A stretch of 64,000 nt of DNA, taken from the NCBI GenBank assembly GCA_029204225.1, contig CM055102.1, forward strand, positions 22,594,160 through 22,658,159, in the 5' to 3' direction. Shown here piece by piece: positions 44,935 through 57,440 of this stretch. The position numbers and the translations under genes are program-made. The notes beneath the pieces were generated by a model that did not search any database, was not told the DNA's origin, and saw only the letters and a list, made by a program, of their open reading frames with translations. The stretch is from Diphasiastrum complanatum. Taxonomy: Eukaryota; Streptophyta; Lycopodiopsida; Lycopodiales; Lycopodiaceae. The number at the start of each line of letters is the position of its first letter. Position 1 is the stretch's first letter.

Positions 44935-47262
44935 TCGGGGATCCCGAGCACAACAGCCCGAGATCCCCTCAGCCATTACAAATTGGTTTTTGGAATTGTA
45001 ACAATGTACTTTCATCTTCTTCAATAGGAGACTTTCACTCTTTTTGCAGCAATGTGATATTTTTCTCTTAGCAGAGACTCATGAATCACTATATCAACCC
45101 CTTCCAGCTATTCAGGATTATTCATGGCACTCAGCATACAGGCCTTTTGTTCGAGGAAAAACCACATGTGGCTCTGGTGGTGTTGCATGTCTTACCAAGG
45201 AAGTTTATCGTACTCATTTTAAGCTGCCCAAAAGTGATCCATTTGCACGTTTCATTTGGTTACAGTTTTCTGGTCACTACTTGGGGCTACCTCAAGATCT
45301 CTTTATAGTAGTTTGTTATTTTGCACCTCAGACATCAGCGTTTGCAGACTATGGTGGTGACCCCTTCCAGGCTCTCTCAGATGATATAGCCAGCTTTGCA
45401 CAGTAGGGCCTTATTCTTTTAGCAGGAGACTTTAATGCTCGTACCAGCACCCAGCAGACAGAGTTTCATCCAGATAGTGATTTCCTACATATTTAGATTT
45501 TGGATGTGAGTTTGGATAGGACCTCTCAGGATGAAGATACCCCGACTACACACTTTGGAGAACAGCTGATTGGACTTGCATAAGATCACTCGTTAGCCAT
45601 TTTGAATGGCCTATCTCGACGGCCATCATCATCTGTGTATACCTATCATCCTCACGGGGGTGGTCACAGCGTTGTTGACTACTTCATTGGCTCACCAGCC
45701 TTGATTCCATTTCTTCATACTTTTCATATTATGCACCCTACCACTCCTGATCACTCTCTATTGCTCCTATCTATGGGCCATGCCACTTGTGGTACTGTTA
45801 CGACACCTCATTCCACCCGTCGCCATTGTCCATCTTTCTCTCCACTTGGTCTTCCTACGTACACTTCCTCCCTGGCCACACTGCTTGCCGATTTTCCTTT
45901 CTCATCTTCGGTAGACCAACAAGCCGCCTTTTTATCTCATTCGCTTCTTCACTTAGCCAATGTTGCATATCCTCCAAAAACTTTCTCATCTCATAAACGC
46001 ACTTACAATAGATGGTATGATGATGAGTGCCTCTCTCTACACAAGAAGGTTGTTCACGCTCAATACCATTCTTCCGACACCTTAGCATCTGGACAAAAAG
46101 ATACCATAGAATGACTTTGTAGAAAAAGACTACGTACTTTCAGTCTCTGGCATAGAAACTCATCGATTCCTTGGACTCCTCTTCTTCTACATTCTTTTGG
46201 AAGATGTTTTCTAAAAACTCATGTATGTCGGCTCCTATTGCCATTGAATCTTGGATTGACTATGCTGAAAAAATTTATACAATTGACTCTCCTTCCATCT
46301 CTCTCTCACCGCGACCATCAAAATTCACCCTTTTCAATCCGTCCATGATTGAAAACGCCATAAAAAATGGTCAAAACCATAAAGCCATAGATGTTGACTC
46401 TCTAAGAATGGACTTTCTAAAACCTATCGCCCATATTGTTGCTCCATACATCTCCCACATTTTTAACCAATCTGTTATTTTTGGCCTTCCCACACCCTGG
46501 TGTACTAACCTGTTGCACCCTATACTTAAGGCTAGTGATCCTCTGAATGTAGACAACTATCGTACTATTATGATCAGCCACACTATGGCTAAGCTCTATG
46601 GTTCAGTTATGCAGTCTATCATCAGCTCTTATGCGGAGATAGAGGAGTTATATGCTATGGGACAGGTTGGTGTTAGAGCAGGCTATTCCACAGCGGACCA
46701 GATATTCATACTGAGGTGTATCATTGAGGCGGCAAAGTTCAGGAAACATAGAGTCTATTGCTGCTTTATGGACTTCCGCAAAGCATTTGATTCGGTTTCG
46801 AGACACTTGCCGCTCTAGCGTTTCGCATCCCTTTGTTTCTCACAGGAAGTCATTGCTGCTATCATCACATTATACGAGAGAGTTTTGGCTCGATTTCGTG
46901 ATGGAGATGGATGGTCTTCATATATCCATAGTACGGTCGGAGTAAAGCAGGGATGTCCCTTATCACCCACCCTATTTGCTCTATACATTGACGACCTTGA
47001 GCGGATCATTCGGGAAGAAGGTGGAGATGGTTGTCCTCTTGCAGATCTTATTATCCCTATCCTTCCTTATGCAGATGATGTGGTTCTACTCTCTAGTTCA
47101 GCTGCAGGACTTCAACGTCATCTAGATGCCTTGTATACTTTTTGTCAGATATGGGGGCTGATGGTTAACATTAGTAAGACTAAGGTTATTGTAAAGGTTC
47201 CTAACACCATAGTAGGGCAAACACTAACTTATCCACCCAACCTTGCCTACTCCCTGATATAG
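44935..47262 (+). mobile_element. 5' and middle part of a LINE (copy B): endonuclease and reverse transcriptase
   Basis: It starts with a short leader holding an imperfect hairpin (GGGGATCCCGAG..CCCGAGATCCCC) immediately after the tail of copy A. The apurinic-type endonuclease follows: GFWNCN at ~44981, a frameshift, LLAETH near 45066, GSGGVACLT, LLAGDFNART (~45416), HSVVDYFIGS and TPDHSLL (~45746). The reverse transcriptase is in 46171-47262: INSHTMA-like ISHTMAKLYG, GVRAGYSTADQIF, CCFMDFRKAFDSV, GVKQGCPLSPTLFALYIDDL and LPYADDVVLLSSS, with the catalytic ADD present. Several stops and frameshifts break it. Similarity ends at about 47220, so the C-terminal zinc-binding part is missing, exactly the part kept in copy A. 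Confidence 0.88.
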
Positions 47263-47602
47263 AGTAAGCCCCTCCTAGCCCAGTGTGAGGACTGGTAGCA
47301 TGCAACTGCCAAGTGTCAACCACGTGTCACTGACATGGCCGACTACACGTCGGGACCCAACTGGGAGCCCTATTCTGCTGACACGGTCCCTAGGCTGTGT
47401 TAGGCCCGCCATGGATATAGACCATACTAGGGCACACTACTCACACTGCCTTGCCCTGTTGGTCGTGTACGCTGGACACGACCCTGACTGTGGTATCTGA
47501 CCTATCTGTGTTCTCTAAGGCTCGGCACTGGTTATGAGCTCGTAACACATAACTGTCTTGGTCCTTAAGACAAAGTCTTAAAAAATCTTGCGAAGGACGC
47601 TA
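47263..47602. other. C/G-richer spacer between LINE and gypsy remnants
   Basis: No coding similarity. Words such as GACACG and GTGTCA recur, and the composition resembles the insertion at 16080-16538, so it may be part of an LTR, but neither ends nor a partner could be defined. Confidence 0.35.
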
Positions 47603-47679
47603 AGCATATTCCTTGACAAATCGTCTGTAATATCCCGCCAAACCAAGAAACATCTGAAGTTCTAAAATCTTCTGAAGTC

Positions 47680-48194
47680 TTAGCCAACTGAGTATGGCTT
47701 GGATTGTTTATCATAAAGCTTATGCTTTCTAAGCAGTTGAAACACCTTTCTAAAGTGTTTCAGATGCTCCTTCCTGATTTTGTTGTAGACGAGGATGTCA
47801 TCTAAAAACATGACTACAAACTTACCCAAGTATGGTCTGAGGACACTATTCATCAAGGTCATAAAAGCAACTAGAGCATTTGTGAGCCCAAATGGCATCA
47901 CCTTAAACTCATAATACCGTGAAGAGTCCTAAAAGCTGTTTTCGAGACATCTTCCGACTTTATACGGACTTGATGATATTCCGATCTGAAGTCTATTTTA
48001 CTGAAAAATTTAGCCCCGTCCAGCTGATCAAACAACTCGTCTGCCCGAAGCATAGGATACTTATTCTTTATTGTGACTTTATTGAGGACTCTATAATCTA
48101 CACAAAGACGCATACACCCCTCTTTCTTTTTCACCAAAAGGACTTGTGAATACCTAGTTATTTCTTCATCCTCTATTCGGCTGACCCGATACAA
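47680..48194 (-). pseudogene. Gypsy reverse transcriptase fragment
   Basis: Two adjacent frames join at 47900. The first has [48 protein letters not shown] and HQVRI; the second has [17 protein letters not shown] and [13 protein letters not shown] with the catalytic DD. The order and spacing are those of a gypsy RT palm and fingers. Confidence 0.88.
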
Positions 48195-48415
48195 AGGTTT
48201 AGAAACAGGTGCTATACCTGGTACTAGTTTATTACATGATCTACCTCTCTGCTAGGTGGTAAACCATGTGGTAAATCTTCAGGAAAAACATCTTTAAATT
48301 TAGACAATAAAGTTTCTAATTTACTGATTTTCTGCTGTATAGAACTGGAAATAGAAACTTTAGGAATAAACTGAAAGTCACATAAGAATACTCGATGGTC
48401 TTCGTCGCCGATTAG

Positions 48416-48919
48416 CTAACAAAGCTTTGAACTGCAGACCATAGGACTGTTGGGAACATCATGCTCCCCATGCAACTGGATCTCTCGGCCTTTATGGTGA
48501 AAGCTGAGGGTGTCCTCCTGATAGTTTCTGTGGAGGGAAGGTCCTAAACTGTAGAGCCAATCTCTCCCAAGAACAATATCTGTTCGATCCAGGTGCATTA
48601 TCTGAAAGTTTATTTCATCTTGGTACCCTTGAATACCAAGATTTAACTTACTTACCATAGTTTTCCATATTTTTTTATCTTCACCCTTAGCTAATGAAAC
48701 TATGTACCTATGCTGACTAGGTACTTCTGGTAGTTTAAGCTTTTTAACCAGGGTGTAGTTGATGAAATTATGGGTTGCCCCATCATCAACCATAACTCTT
48801 ACTGACTGGTTACCAACTTTCCCATGCATACGTACTAGGTCATGCGGCCCAAAGCTGAAGGGTCTCGCTAGCATTGCAGAGGTCAGCTGGCAACAATGTT
48901 CATGATCTTCATGATACAC
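48416..48919 (-). pseudogene. Gypsy aspartic protease region
   Basis: This 167-codon frame is uninterrupted. The active-site motif reads VMVDDGATHNFINYTL, where the family usually has DSG, so the residue after the catalytic Asp has changed from Ser to Asp. Downstream HLDRTDIVLGRDWLYSLGP is the second conserved motif (ILGMDWL-like). In an intact element this enzyme cuts the gag-pol polyprotein. Confidence 0.85.
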
Positions 48920-48979
48920 TTTGATCTCGGAAGCTGCCGAGTCACTGGGGAAACTTATAGTCTGAACAAGATGAACTTG

Positions 48980-49330
48980 CTTCTTATCTTTTTTTTCTTT
49001 TTTAGTGAAAGGCCCCTTGGGACACTGTCTGACTGTGTGTCACTTGCCCATACACACAAAGCACAAACGTTCTTGATTGGCTTTCTCAAAATCTTCTGGT
49101 TTTAAGGGCTGTATGAGTGAAGGGTGTTTATGAGGAGCTTCACTTTTAAATTTATCTTCTTTCTTTTTTTTAAAAAATTTCTTTTTTAATTGAAAGTCTT
49201 TCTGAGGAGGCTGCTCAGAAAGTGGCTGTTGTCTCGCCCTCTTCCTACCCACTGAATCATCATAGATTTGAGCATATCTGAGAGCTTGCTCAAGGGTAGT
49301 AGGCGAGTTTCTCTGGGGCACACAGTTGAT

Positions 49331-49396
<66 letters not shown>

Positions 49397-49643
49397 GCTT
49401 CAGCACAGAGAGCCCCCATTGTATGAGGCAGACGAGCCAGTGTCAGAGGATGAGCATGATGAGCACTTCTGTTACCAAGTGGAGAAACTGCTCCTTGGTA
49501 ACCAGTTCGTCGAGTTCTTCGACGAACTGTTTCTGTTCTTCCATTTCCATTGGTTCTTTCCCTTTACTGTAAGCCAAGGCTTCTGTTTCAAGTTCGTCGA
49601 AGCCTCTCTCTGGGGGTTGATCAGGTCCCTGAGGAGTGGTCAT
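48980..49643 (-). pseudogene. Gypsy gag fragment split by a GA array
   Basis: From 49643 a 66-codon frame rich in Glu/Lys/Gln (EEQKQFVEELDELVTKEQF) forms the start. After the GA array, 49321-49040 contains LEQALRYAQIYDDSVGRKRA, a Lys run and CFVCMGK. A stop in the middle of the zinc knuckle is followed by HTVRQCPKG, so the CX2CX4HX4C motif is recognisable but interrupted. The capsid core expected between the two parts is missing. Confidence 0.75.
49334..49391 (+). repeat. (AG)n microsatellite within the gag remnant
   Basis: About 58 bp of uninterrupted AG dinucleotides inside former coding sequence. It seems to replace the capsid region, either by deletion at the repeat or by expansion after decay. 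Confidence 0.95.
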
Positions 49644-49655
49644 TTTCAGAACTGA

Positions 49656-52079
49656 AAGAGAGGTACCTGATAAAAAAAATCAAAAGACTAATTTACAACT
49701 GTACAAGGAGGGAAAGAAAACTTAGCTCTTTTTGAGAACTGTACTTCCATAGAGAGAATCAAGAAAAGCCCTTCTCAGCTCTTCCTCAATTGCTTTCAGA
49801 CCTGTGGTTTTGAGAAATCTGAATAGAGGTTGGAAAAAGTGCAAAAAGATCTGAAACTTTTGCTATCCCCCCTCGCTGGTCTGACAGCATCTCTATTTGT
49901 CCACAAAAAGACAAATCTGAAGTCCAAACAAAATTCTGAATTCTGAAATTTCAGAAGCCCCCTGCTCGCTGATCTGGTACGAAAACTAGTGCTCCAAATC
50001 TCTGAAGTTGGGGCCCAAAAACTTGTCCAAAATCTGGATTTCTAGAAGCACTTGCAACGCTGACCCTGCTCTTTCTTTTTGGCTTCAAATTCGCTGAGAA
50101 CTACTAAATTTTCCCCTGGAAATCAGATGCTAATCTCTGAATGTACAGCGATGGAGGTGCTTACTTCTTCTTACTCTAATTCTGCTGGAAAATATGTAGA
50201 AAACTTTCTGAAATCTGTGAAGAACAGCTGCTTTTCCAGCAAGCTACCTACACATGGAATCTGACTCCTTGCTATTGTGATTTCTCAGTGAAAATCATAA
50301 GTTTGAAGGCTGCACCTACAACGATTCTCCTCCTCTAAGCATCAGAAGACCAGATCCAAGAAGTAGGAACATAAGCAGAACAATAGTCACGCTGCAATAT
50401 CATGGAAGACCAAGCGATATGCCAGAAACATGAAGCATAAAGACATAGTCTTGACAAAGGATAGCTATAATGGAGAAATGTGCACCAACATGGTCAAAAG
50501 CCCAAGGTATCCATAAGGCCCATGGATGAGAAGTAGCAATGGCACATGATACTCTGAAGGCACATATCGCGAGAAGATCATCATGCCAAGAGATTCATAA
50601 GGTCCAGGAAAGCAACACATAATTAAAAAGACATGATGCATGAAAGCAGTAGCAGCAAATCTAGAATTACTAGAGGCCCCAATGGAGAAACTATAGTTGA
50701 AATACTCATCTAGAAGAGCCTCATATGGACATACCAAGCCATCATAGGATGCAGCAAAAACGAATGGAGAATCGGATGACCCATTGGAACTAGCCACAAG
50801 TACAATACACACCAGGCACAAAAGTGAGGAATAGAACTTGAAAGTGCAACCACATACTAAGGGCATGGAGACCGCAACCAAGGAACTAGCATCAGGAAGA
50901 GCAGCAACTGAAGCCACTGGAATAACTAAAAGAAGAAATGCACTGGAACGAGGAATAGGAAGCTCAACTGATATACGAAAACAAGGAACATGATCCGCAT
51001 CATCAGTAGCAAGTGTTAGAGCAATTGTAGTTGGGAATGAGTATCAAAGAATATGTGAGCAGCACTAAAGTACATGGCCACAACATCCCCAAAAAATAAC
51101 CAAGAAAGGAGAAGAAACTCTCTCAAGGTACTCTTATGGTCCCGGAACACCAGGAAAGTGGCAACTCAGTAACAACATCGAAGACGAAGTGATATGGAGC
51201 AACTAGAAATGCCAAGGAACCTGAAGATCGTGACAAATAGTAGCTTGGACGAAGGCAATAACCCAAGCTATTAGGAGATGCCAAGCCTGACAATGAGCAA
51301 CAATCCAAAGAATAGATAAAGAGTCACAAGTATAATCATGGAAACCAAGATACCTGCACCACGGATGATTAATAATATGGAAAAACTAGCACCAATCAAC
51401 AGGTCCAAATGAAATCCAAGCTATCTGTAATAACCAGAAATGCCAAATATCAAGAGGTAAAAAAGAATCGGTAGCATGAAAAGCTCTAGTGCATATAAGG
51501 CCCAAAATCGTATACCATCGGGATCGACTGCAGCAAGCCTATATGTAGAAACACAAGGAGATTGAATGATACTTGTATACTCATCTAGAAAGATCCCAGC
51601 ATATGAATACCCTAGATTAGTAATACAGACCATTTGGCAAATATCATTGGATGGAAAATGCACAATGGTAGGGACCATAAGCATGAATCACGTAAGGAAC
51701 TGTAGAAATATCATGAGCAGATCACAAACCTTAAGCAGAGATCCATGGAGTAAAGCTAAAGTGGATACATCCTGATCATGAATAGCGAGGAACCATCAAC
51801 CATGGAACCGTGAAGAACCCCAGAGAAATCAGCAGGAACATCGGCCATAATGGAATCAAGAGAAGGAGATATAGAGACCAATGTAAAAGATACTGCACCA
51901 ACCACCGAACCAAGAGGATATCTGAAGTATGCGCAAGAGCAATAGTAGAAACACCATCAAGGTATGTATCTTCAGTATCAATGCCACCAGGAATGAGCAC
52001 TGAACACGATATTTGTGAATGAAGGCATATAGGCATAAGGCACTCAACAACACCCTATAGATCTGGAGCAACATCAACC
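49656..52079. other. Unclassified DNA, possibly gypsy leader and neighbouring element DNA
   Basis: The first ~700 bp lie upstream of the minus-strand gypsy gag and may be its leader or LTR; no clear primer site was found. From 50460 to 52080 the minus strand contains many medium-length Ser/Leu/Tyr-rich frames (up to 150 codons) without a recognisable domain. They could be a heavily decayed protein, but nothing supports a function. Confidence 0.3.
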
Positions 52080-52345
52080 TATAAAGCTAGAGCAAAACCA
52101 AGGTACTCAACATCAACCTGTAGAGGTGACTGTAACTCGCTATGTTTATCCCTCTCAATCTGAGAGTCGATCACTATACAAGAAGACTCAACATGTATCG
52201 ATATGTGCGACTCAATCTCAATAGAACTATGTGACTTGACAAAAGGACTATGTGACGCGACAATAGGACTATATGTCTCGACAATAGGACTATGTGACTC
52301 TCTCACTATCTCAGGACTATGTGACTCTATCACTATGTCAGGACC
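52080..52345 (-). repeat. Coding-like minisatellite (ESHSPIV repeats)
   Basis: Units of about 21-27 bp built around GGACTATGTGACTC (plus strand) recur between 52215 and 52345, with more diverged units down to ~52130. On the minus strand they stay in frame over 84 codons as ESHSPIV, ETYSPIV, ASHSPFV, KSHSSIE and similar heptad-to-nonapeptide repeats. Confidence 0.65.
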
Positions 52346-52904
52346 ATCCTCATAGACACTGGTAGGATATATCTAGAGCATAGAGCCAACCCCACCTACC
52401 CATGCACTGAATCCACATGGAAGCACTCTAACTGATCATGCCAATTCCCCATGCATGTCCACTGCATGTAGGTACCCCTAACCCATAATAGTCAAGACCC
52501 ATGCATAAGCACAGTGCATGTATATCCTATCCCATTCTAGGATGCAACACATACTTATACCGCATGCGGGTGTGACCCCATGGTCCTACTCAACTATTAT
52601 CAGGATTAGGCCTGGCCCCTCCGTCCAAGACAGCCCCTAATGGTCCAAACCCCCATTAGGGCCGTAATATCATCCATCCTAGATAATGGATATTTAATTT
52701 TAAATTAACCCCTTGTGGTCCACACATATACAGAATTCTCCATCCTTCTCCCCCTTCAGAAGAACAGGAACACCTAACTTGCTAGTTAGACATGTCCCAT
52801 TGTTACACAACTTTTTATTTAATTATTATCTCCTAGCAATCCATATAACCTAAATAATATTTCCACAAGGATTGTCACTAAATGCAAAGTCTTCACAAAT
52901 GACA
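52346..52904. other. Unclassified C-rich DNA
   Basis: No coding similarity. Words such as CCATGCA and GCATG recur (around 52385-52570). It may belong to an LTR, but no partner was found. Confidence 0.35.
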
Positions 52905-54483
52905 TTACGTCCACATCCTGCATATAGGATCAAGCATAATCCTAGACTTGGATACACGGTACTCCAATATACCACATTATTGGTCACACCTTGTTATTCC
53001 AAACTAGGCCAGAAATGTAATTAATAACCTTGTGAGGGCCTAAACACATTAGTGGAGCTAGTGCATGGGTTATGTCACATGTACTTTGAATCCCTTGCCC
53101 AATTTAAATTGTAAATTGTAATTATAAAATTGTAAATGGCTAAGTCACCGGCCTATGGAGACAATTGTAAATTGCAATGTAAATATTTGTTATAGTGATT
53201 GATTCCGAGATGGCCAAGGGGGTACTGGGTCTCATGAGAGTTTATTGGGCTGACCTCCTAAAAAGTAGGAAGTGTTGACTGGTCAACATGACACATGTCA
53301 TATGCTCACTGGAATAGTGGGTCCAATGCATGAGTGACACTTGTCGGACAGTCAATGGACGGATCAACAAGACGTGTCCTATGCTCATTAGGACACTTGG
53401 TCCAATGCAAGAGTGACATGTGTCAGACTGTCCACCTACTAGCTTCCCTATGTGTCAAGGTACTGCCAAGTGGCAAGTGTCAACTGTGTAGTGAGTTTGC
53501 CATGTGTCAACGTTAGGATGTGTCAGGGTTAAGGGGTGCTTGAGGGGATATAGTGTGAGCCTTGCCAAGCATTCCCTATGGTATTCCTATGTAGCTATGG
53601 TTGGGAGGAGACTTGCAACAGAGTTCTCATGTTTGCTTGTTGATCTATGTACATTAGATTTATAAAGTGATGAATTTGCTGGATAATTCTGTGTATTTAC
53701 TTAGGGCTTGTGACCTTGTGTGTAACAGGTTAGCATGGCTATAGGCATGTGTAGAGTAGCTATAGGCATGCAATAGTCATGAAAAGCAGTTTTGGGAATT
53801 TATCTAGCTTGCAATGGCACATGCACAGGTGAGGTTGGGGCCTATATATCCTAGTAGCAACTCGCCCTCCAACCATTTTATTGCTTGGTTTACATTAGCA
53901 GTTTCCTCTCTCTACACCTACATTGATTGATCGATGGCTTTTCATTGGTTGGGTGGTTTTGCTCCACTGTGTGCTCTTTGTATTTGTCTTGTAAGAAAGA
54001 TCTTGAGGAGCTTCCCATACTGCTAAGTCCATCTCCAGTACGTGGGAATCAGAATAATTCCTGACATGGATAGCCGGTACTCCAATGTATAGGGTTGTCA
54101 GTTATGCCACACCATTCCAAGCTTCGCCAATAATGTAATTAATAATCTTTTGAGGGCCCAGATCTATAATTGGACTTACGAAGCTTTTGCATGGTGTTTG
54201 ACTGCTACAATTGCTTTTCATAGAATTGGAGGGATCCTAGAGAGAATATTCTCTATCTTTTGGAGATTACTTAACCCGGTGGAACTCACCCTACACTTCA
54301 TTCCATATTCATGTTTTCAAAAGAAAGGATCCTCTCCTCTCCATTCAATCACCATGGCTTGGGGGTGAAGCGGTTAGAGATTTGACTATCCGTTTTTTGA
54401 TGGTTGGGTGGTTTGGCTCCACAGGTGTCCTTTTGATTGCATGCAACAGAATCTAGCTGGATCTTCATGTGGCGATCCTTACA
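52905..54483 (+). repeat. LTR region of a chromodomain gypsy family (copy 1), internally duplicated
   Basis: The left part begins with TTACGTCCACATCCTGCATATAGGA-like sequence, matching the start of the 3' LTR at 60057. At 53905-54015 it shares TTTCCTCTCTCTACACCT, CATTGGTTGGGT.GTTTTGCT and TTTGTATTTGTCTTGTAAG with 60100-60240. The right end GATCCTTACA at 54483 abuts a primer site. Landmarks near 52950-53045 (GGTACTCCAATAT and GTAATTAATAA.CTT.TGAGGGCC) recur at 54070-54160, so part of the LTR is duplicated or two LTR fragments are fused. Confidence 0.6.
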
Positions 54484-54484
54484 G

Positions 54485-54496
54485 TGGTATCAAAGC
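54485..54496 (+). promoter_or_regulatory. Primer binding site, copy 1
   Basis: TGGTATCAAAGC, one base after the GATCCTTACA end of the LTR: the tRNA-Met type used by many plant LTR elements. Confidence 0.8.
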
Positions 54497-57440
54497 AAGA
54501 CTTTGCATCGATCAGAAGGTGGAGTTGCTTTTTGCTTTTTCCCAACTTTTTGGTATTTCCTGCTTCCTTTTTACTTCTTGGTGGTGGAATTGACCTCCAA
54601 GGCCTAACCATCATCATTATGGGATTTCTCCATAGAAAATGATTGAAATTTATGGATTTTTGACGGTTTTTTGTGGTTTTTGAGCTTGTATTCCATGTTT
54701 TGGCTTGAAATTCATCAAAGCTACTATCTATGAGCGTTTTTTCAGAATTTTACTTCCTGTTTTCCAGTCATTATGATTGATTCTAATGATTTCATGCCAT
54801 GGTTATGATCAAAGATAGTGATTTTGGACTAGAAAAGGGATATATGAACCATGATTGACTGAAATCAGACCTTTTAGTGCTTGCATGTAATTGAATTATA
54901 GTATATATGGCCTGATTGCACTTGCATCTGGTTTTGATCCACAATAAATTGCAAAAATGGTTGAAAAATGGTCAAAAAACATGGTTTTTTGGTGGGTTTT
55001 TCAATGCTTTTGGTGATATTCATTAAATCCTTGGCTAGTATTTTGCATGCACGTTTTTAGAGGTGTAATGATGTTGTCCTAAGGCTTTCATCAATTTTAG
55101 TTAGGATTGGACACCATTAAGGGTCTCAAAAAATCAAGAAATAGTGTATTTTTGAGGTTTTTTGAGATTGAATAACTGAACCTGTTAGACATTTTTACAA
55201 GCTGAAAGATATGATGGATTGCCTCTAATTTGAGCCATCATGCACCCAATTTGGAGTTGGGGGGCTTAGGCACCAATATTTTAAAGTTTTGCTTGTTGAA
55301 GGACTCCATAAAATGCAAATTTTGCATGATCTGAGCTTATGATTGCTTGCTGGACTTGTTGGAAGTCTCTATGCCTCTCTAATGGACCTTAGAATAGTGC
55401 TTGTAACCTCTGATTGGATGCATATTGGGCTGGATATGGATTTTTGATGATACCACCTAGAAAAAGTGCGCCCTCCTACTGCAATTTCAGTCTGTTACAG
55501 CTTGCACGTGTGAAGCCTAGGTGGTAGGGTGACATGGCAAGTGTCTTGCTAACCTCCTCTCCCTCTGTACTGTACTTTACAGCGACCAAATCGGAGCGTA
55601 GAAAAAGTTATGACCGTCGGAAGTTTGGGATTTTTAGAGTAAAATCTGAAAAATTTCTAAATTGTTCTGATTGCATGCATGCATGTGGAACTGTAGAGCA
55701 CTTTTCCAATGTTGAAAATGTTTGGATGAACCTGTATGCATGTTGGGATGCATGATACAAGGTGGTGCAGTAGGTTGATCAAAATAATTTCATGCTAGAA
55801 TATAGTTCCATAAAAAGCTAGTTGAAAAGCAGATTTCACAGTTACTAGGTATTTTACGTAATTTTTATTTATATTTTTTAGAAATCACTGCATGTCATGT
55901 CTGATGCATGCCGGATGTTTCGGAATCCTTTCGAAATGGGATGGCAATTGTGAAACTGCCAAGTCGATGCTTTAAATTGATTTTCACAGTTTTGGTCCAT
56001 ATCGAACGGAATTTGAAAATCCAAGTGAAAGAACTGCTATCTCTTTTGTAGTCAGCTCACTAAGCCAATTCATGGCTGATCAACACAAATCTCATGCATT
56101 TGCTATGGAGAAGTCGACAACAACAAGCTCCACCTACTCAGAAAAAAATTTATGCATGTTTCAGCTTCAGAAACGCGGTTTCAAGAACGTGTTTGCCCAA
56201 AAATGCGTTTCGCTGCAACTATGTCCAAATTAAATGATTATCTCTATTTGATAGTTTTTTTATTGAGATGTAATATTCCTATCACTCAGAATAAGATATT
56301 TTATGATTTTGGAGAAGTCTGGTTTGTAATAAGTTTTGATACTCATTACTAACTTTTTCTGATCTTTTATATCTTATACATTGTCTCCTGGGAACCTTTT
56401 TAAGGGAAATTGGAGATGAAGAGATAGGAATAAGACTTTCAATGGATCAATTGGCTGTAGAGATTTCTTTTGGGGAATCCGATATGTGTACAAAGGTTGA
56501 ACTATCCTAGTGAAATAGAGGAACTCTCTAGGGATTGTTGCGTATAATCTGGAACTAGAGGACTTTTGGGGGTATCGAGCTGTGAGTTATTCATAATTAT
56601 GGATAGTAGTAGTAAAGATTAACTATGTTCCACTGATTGGTTTTACCAAGTTCTATGTTGTTATGGATTGGATCAGGTGGAATAAAGCTTTAATCTTGAA
56701 TATCGTATACTTAAACTAGTCAGAGGGCATAAACTTATGAACAAGTTACTTGCAGGTTAATGACTCTTTCCGAGAAAAGGGTAATTCATTAACTTAGTTA
56801 TGGTTTAGAAGAGGATCTAAATGTGGTGTTGTTCTGGAATAAGTTCTAGGATAAACGAATTCGACACTTGAACATTTGAGATTTATGAATCATTAGCAAT
56901 TGACTTGAGTAGTTGGATTACTCCTGATTAAAAGTTAATTGGTTGAATAAGCAGTGCAAGAGAATTCATCAAAAATTGTTTTGGTTAATCTATATTGCTT
57001 ATAAGACACATGATTTGTGAGTCATCAGGATTCATCAATAAAAGTTATGTGCATAGAATATAGGAAATTCTTGGTATAGAATATTTCTCGAATGGGAAAT
57101 AGACTCTAAGTTATTGACTGTATCCCAGTGAGCTCATATTGGATGACAGAGTTTAACAAATATCAAGGACAACTACAGCAAAACTTTTTAATCTCTAGAT
57201 TTTGTTCTAGAGGTTTGTGTAAAGTCTTTGTAGTGAAGACGGATGTTAAAATGGTTTTGGTATACCTTCTATCTTTAATTACTTGAATGATTGCAAAGTT
57301 TGGATAACTCATAATCTTGTTAAGGATCAGGTTGGAAGAGTCTTCTTGAAATCCAATAATTTTCCTTGGGGGAAAAGATTTTAGAATAATTCATATTTTT
57401 TCTGAGTGGTGTGTTGCACAAATACTCCAGTATCTTTTAA
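54497..57440 (+). mobile_element. Long untranslated leader of gypsy copy 1 and start of copy 2 LTR
   Basis: After the first primer site about 1.4 kb of T-rich, stop-rich DNA follows. Landmarks near 55500-55630 (GGTGG.AGGGTGA.ATGGCAA, CCTCCCTCT, CAGCGACCAA, TTATG.C.GT) recur in the same order at 58640-58760 in copy 2. No gag follows copy 1. From roughly 55870 the DNA no longer matches the leader, and up to 57440 it is probably the LTR of copy 2 or unrelated sequence; no boundary could be fixed. Confidence 0.5.

Larger units (their letters stand above)
47603..49643 (-). mobile_element. Truncated Ty3/gypsy element: gag, protease and RT
   Basis: On the minus strand the order is gag (49643 to ~48980), aspartic protease (48919-48416), RT (48194-47680) and the beginning of the thumb/RNase H link (FLGLAGYYRRFVKEYA, down to ~47603). 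RNase H, integrase and LTRs are not seen. Several stops, frameshifts and a GA microsatellite inside gag make it inactive. Confidence 0.85.

Noticed and set aside
50465-52077. Membrane protein encoded on the minus strand (Leu/Ser/Tyr-rich frames up to 150 codons)
   Set aside because: The frames are interrupted by many stops, lack a conserved motif and change frame without splice signals.
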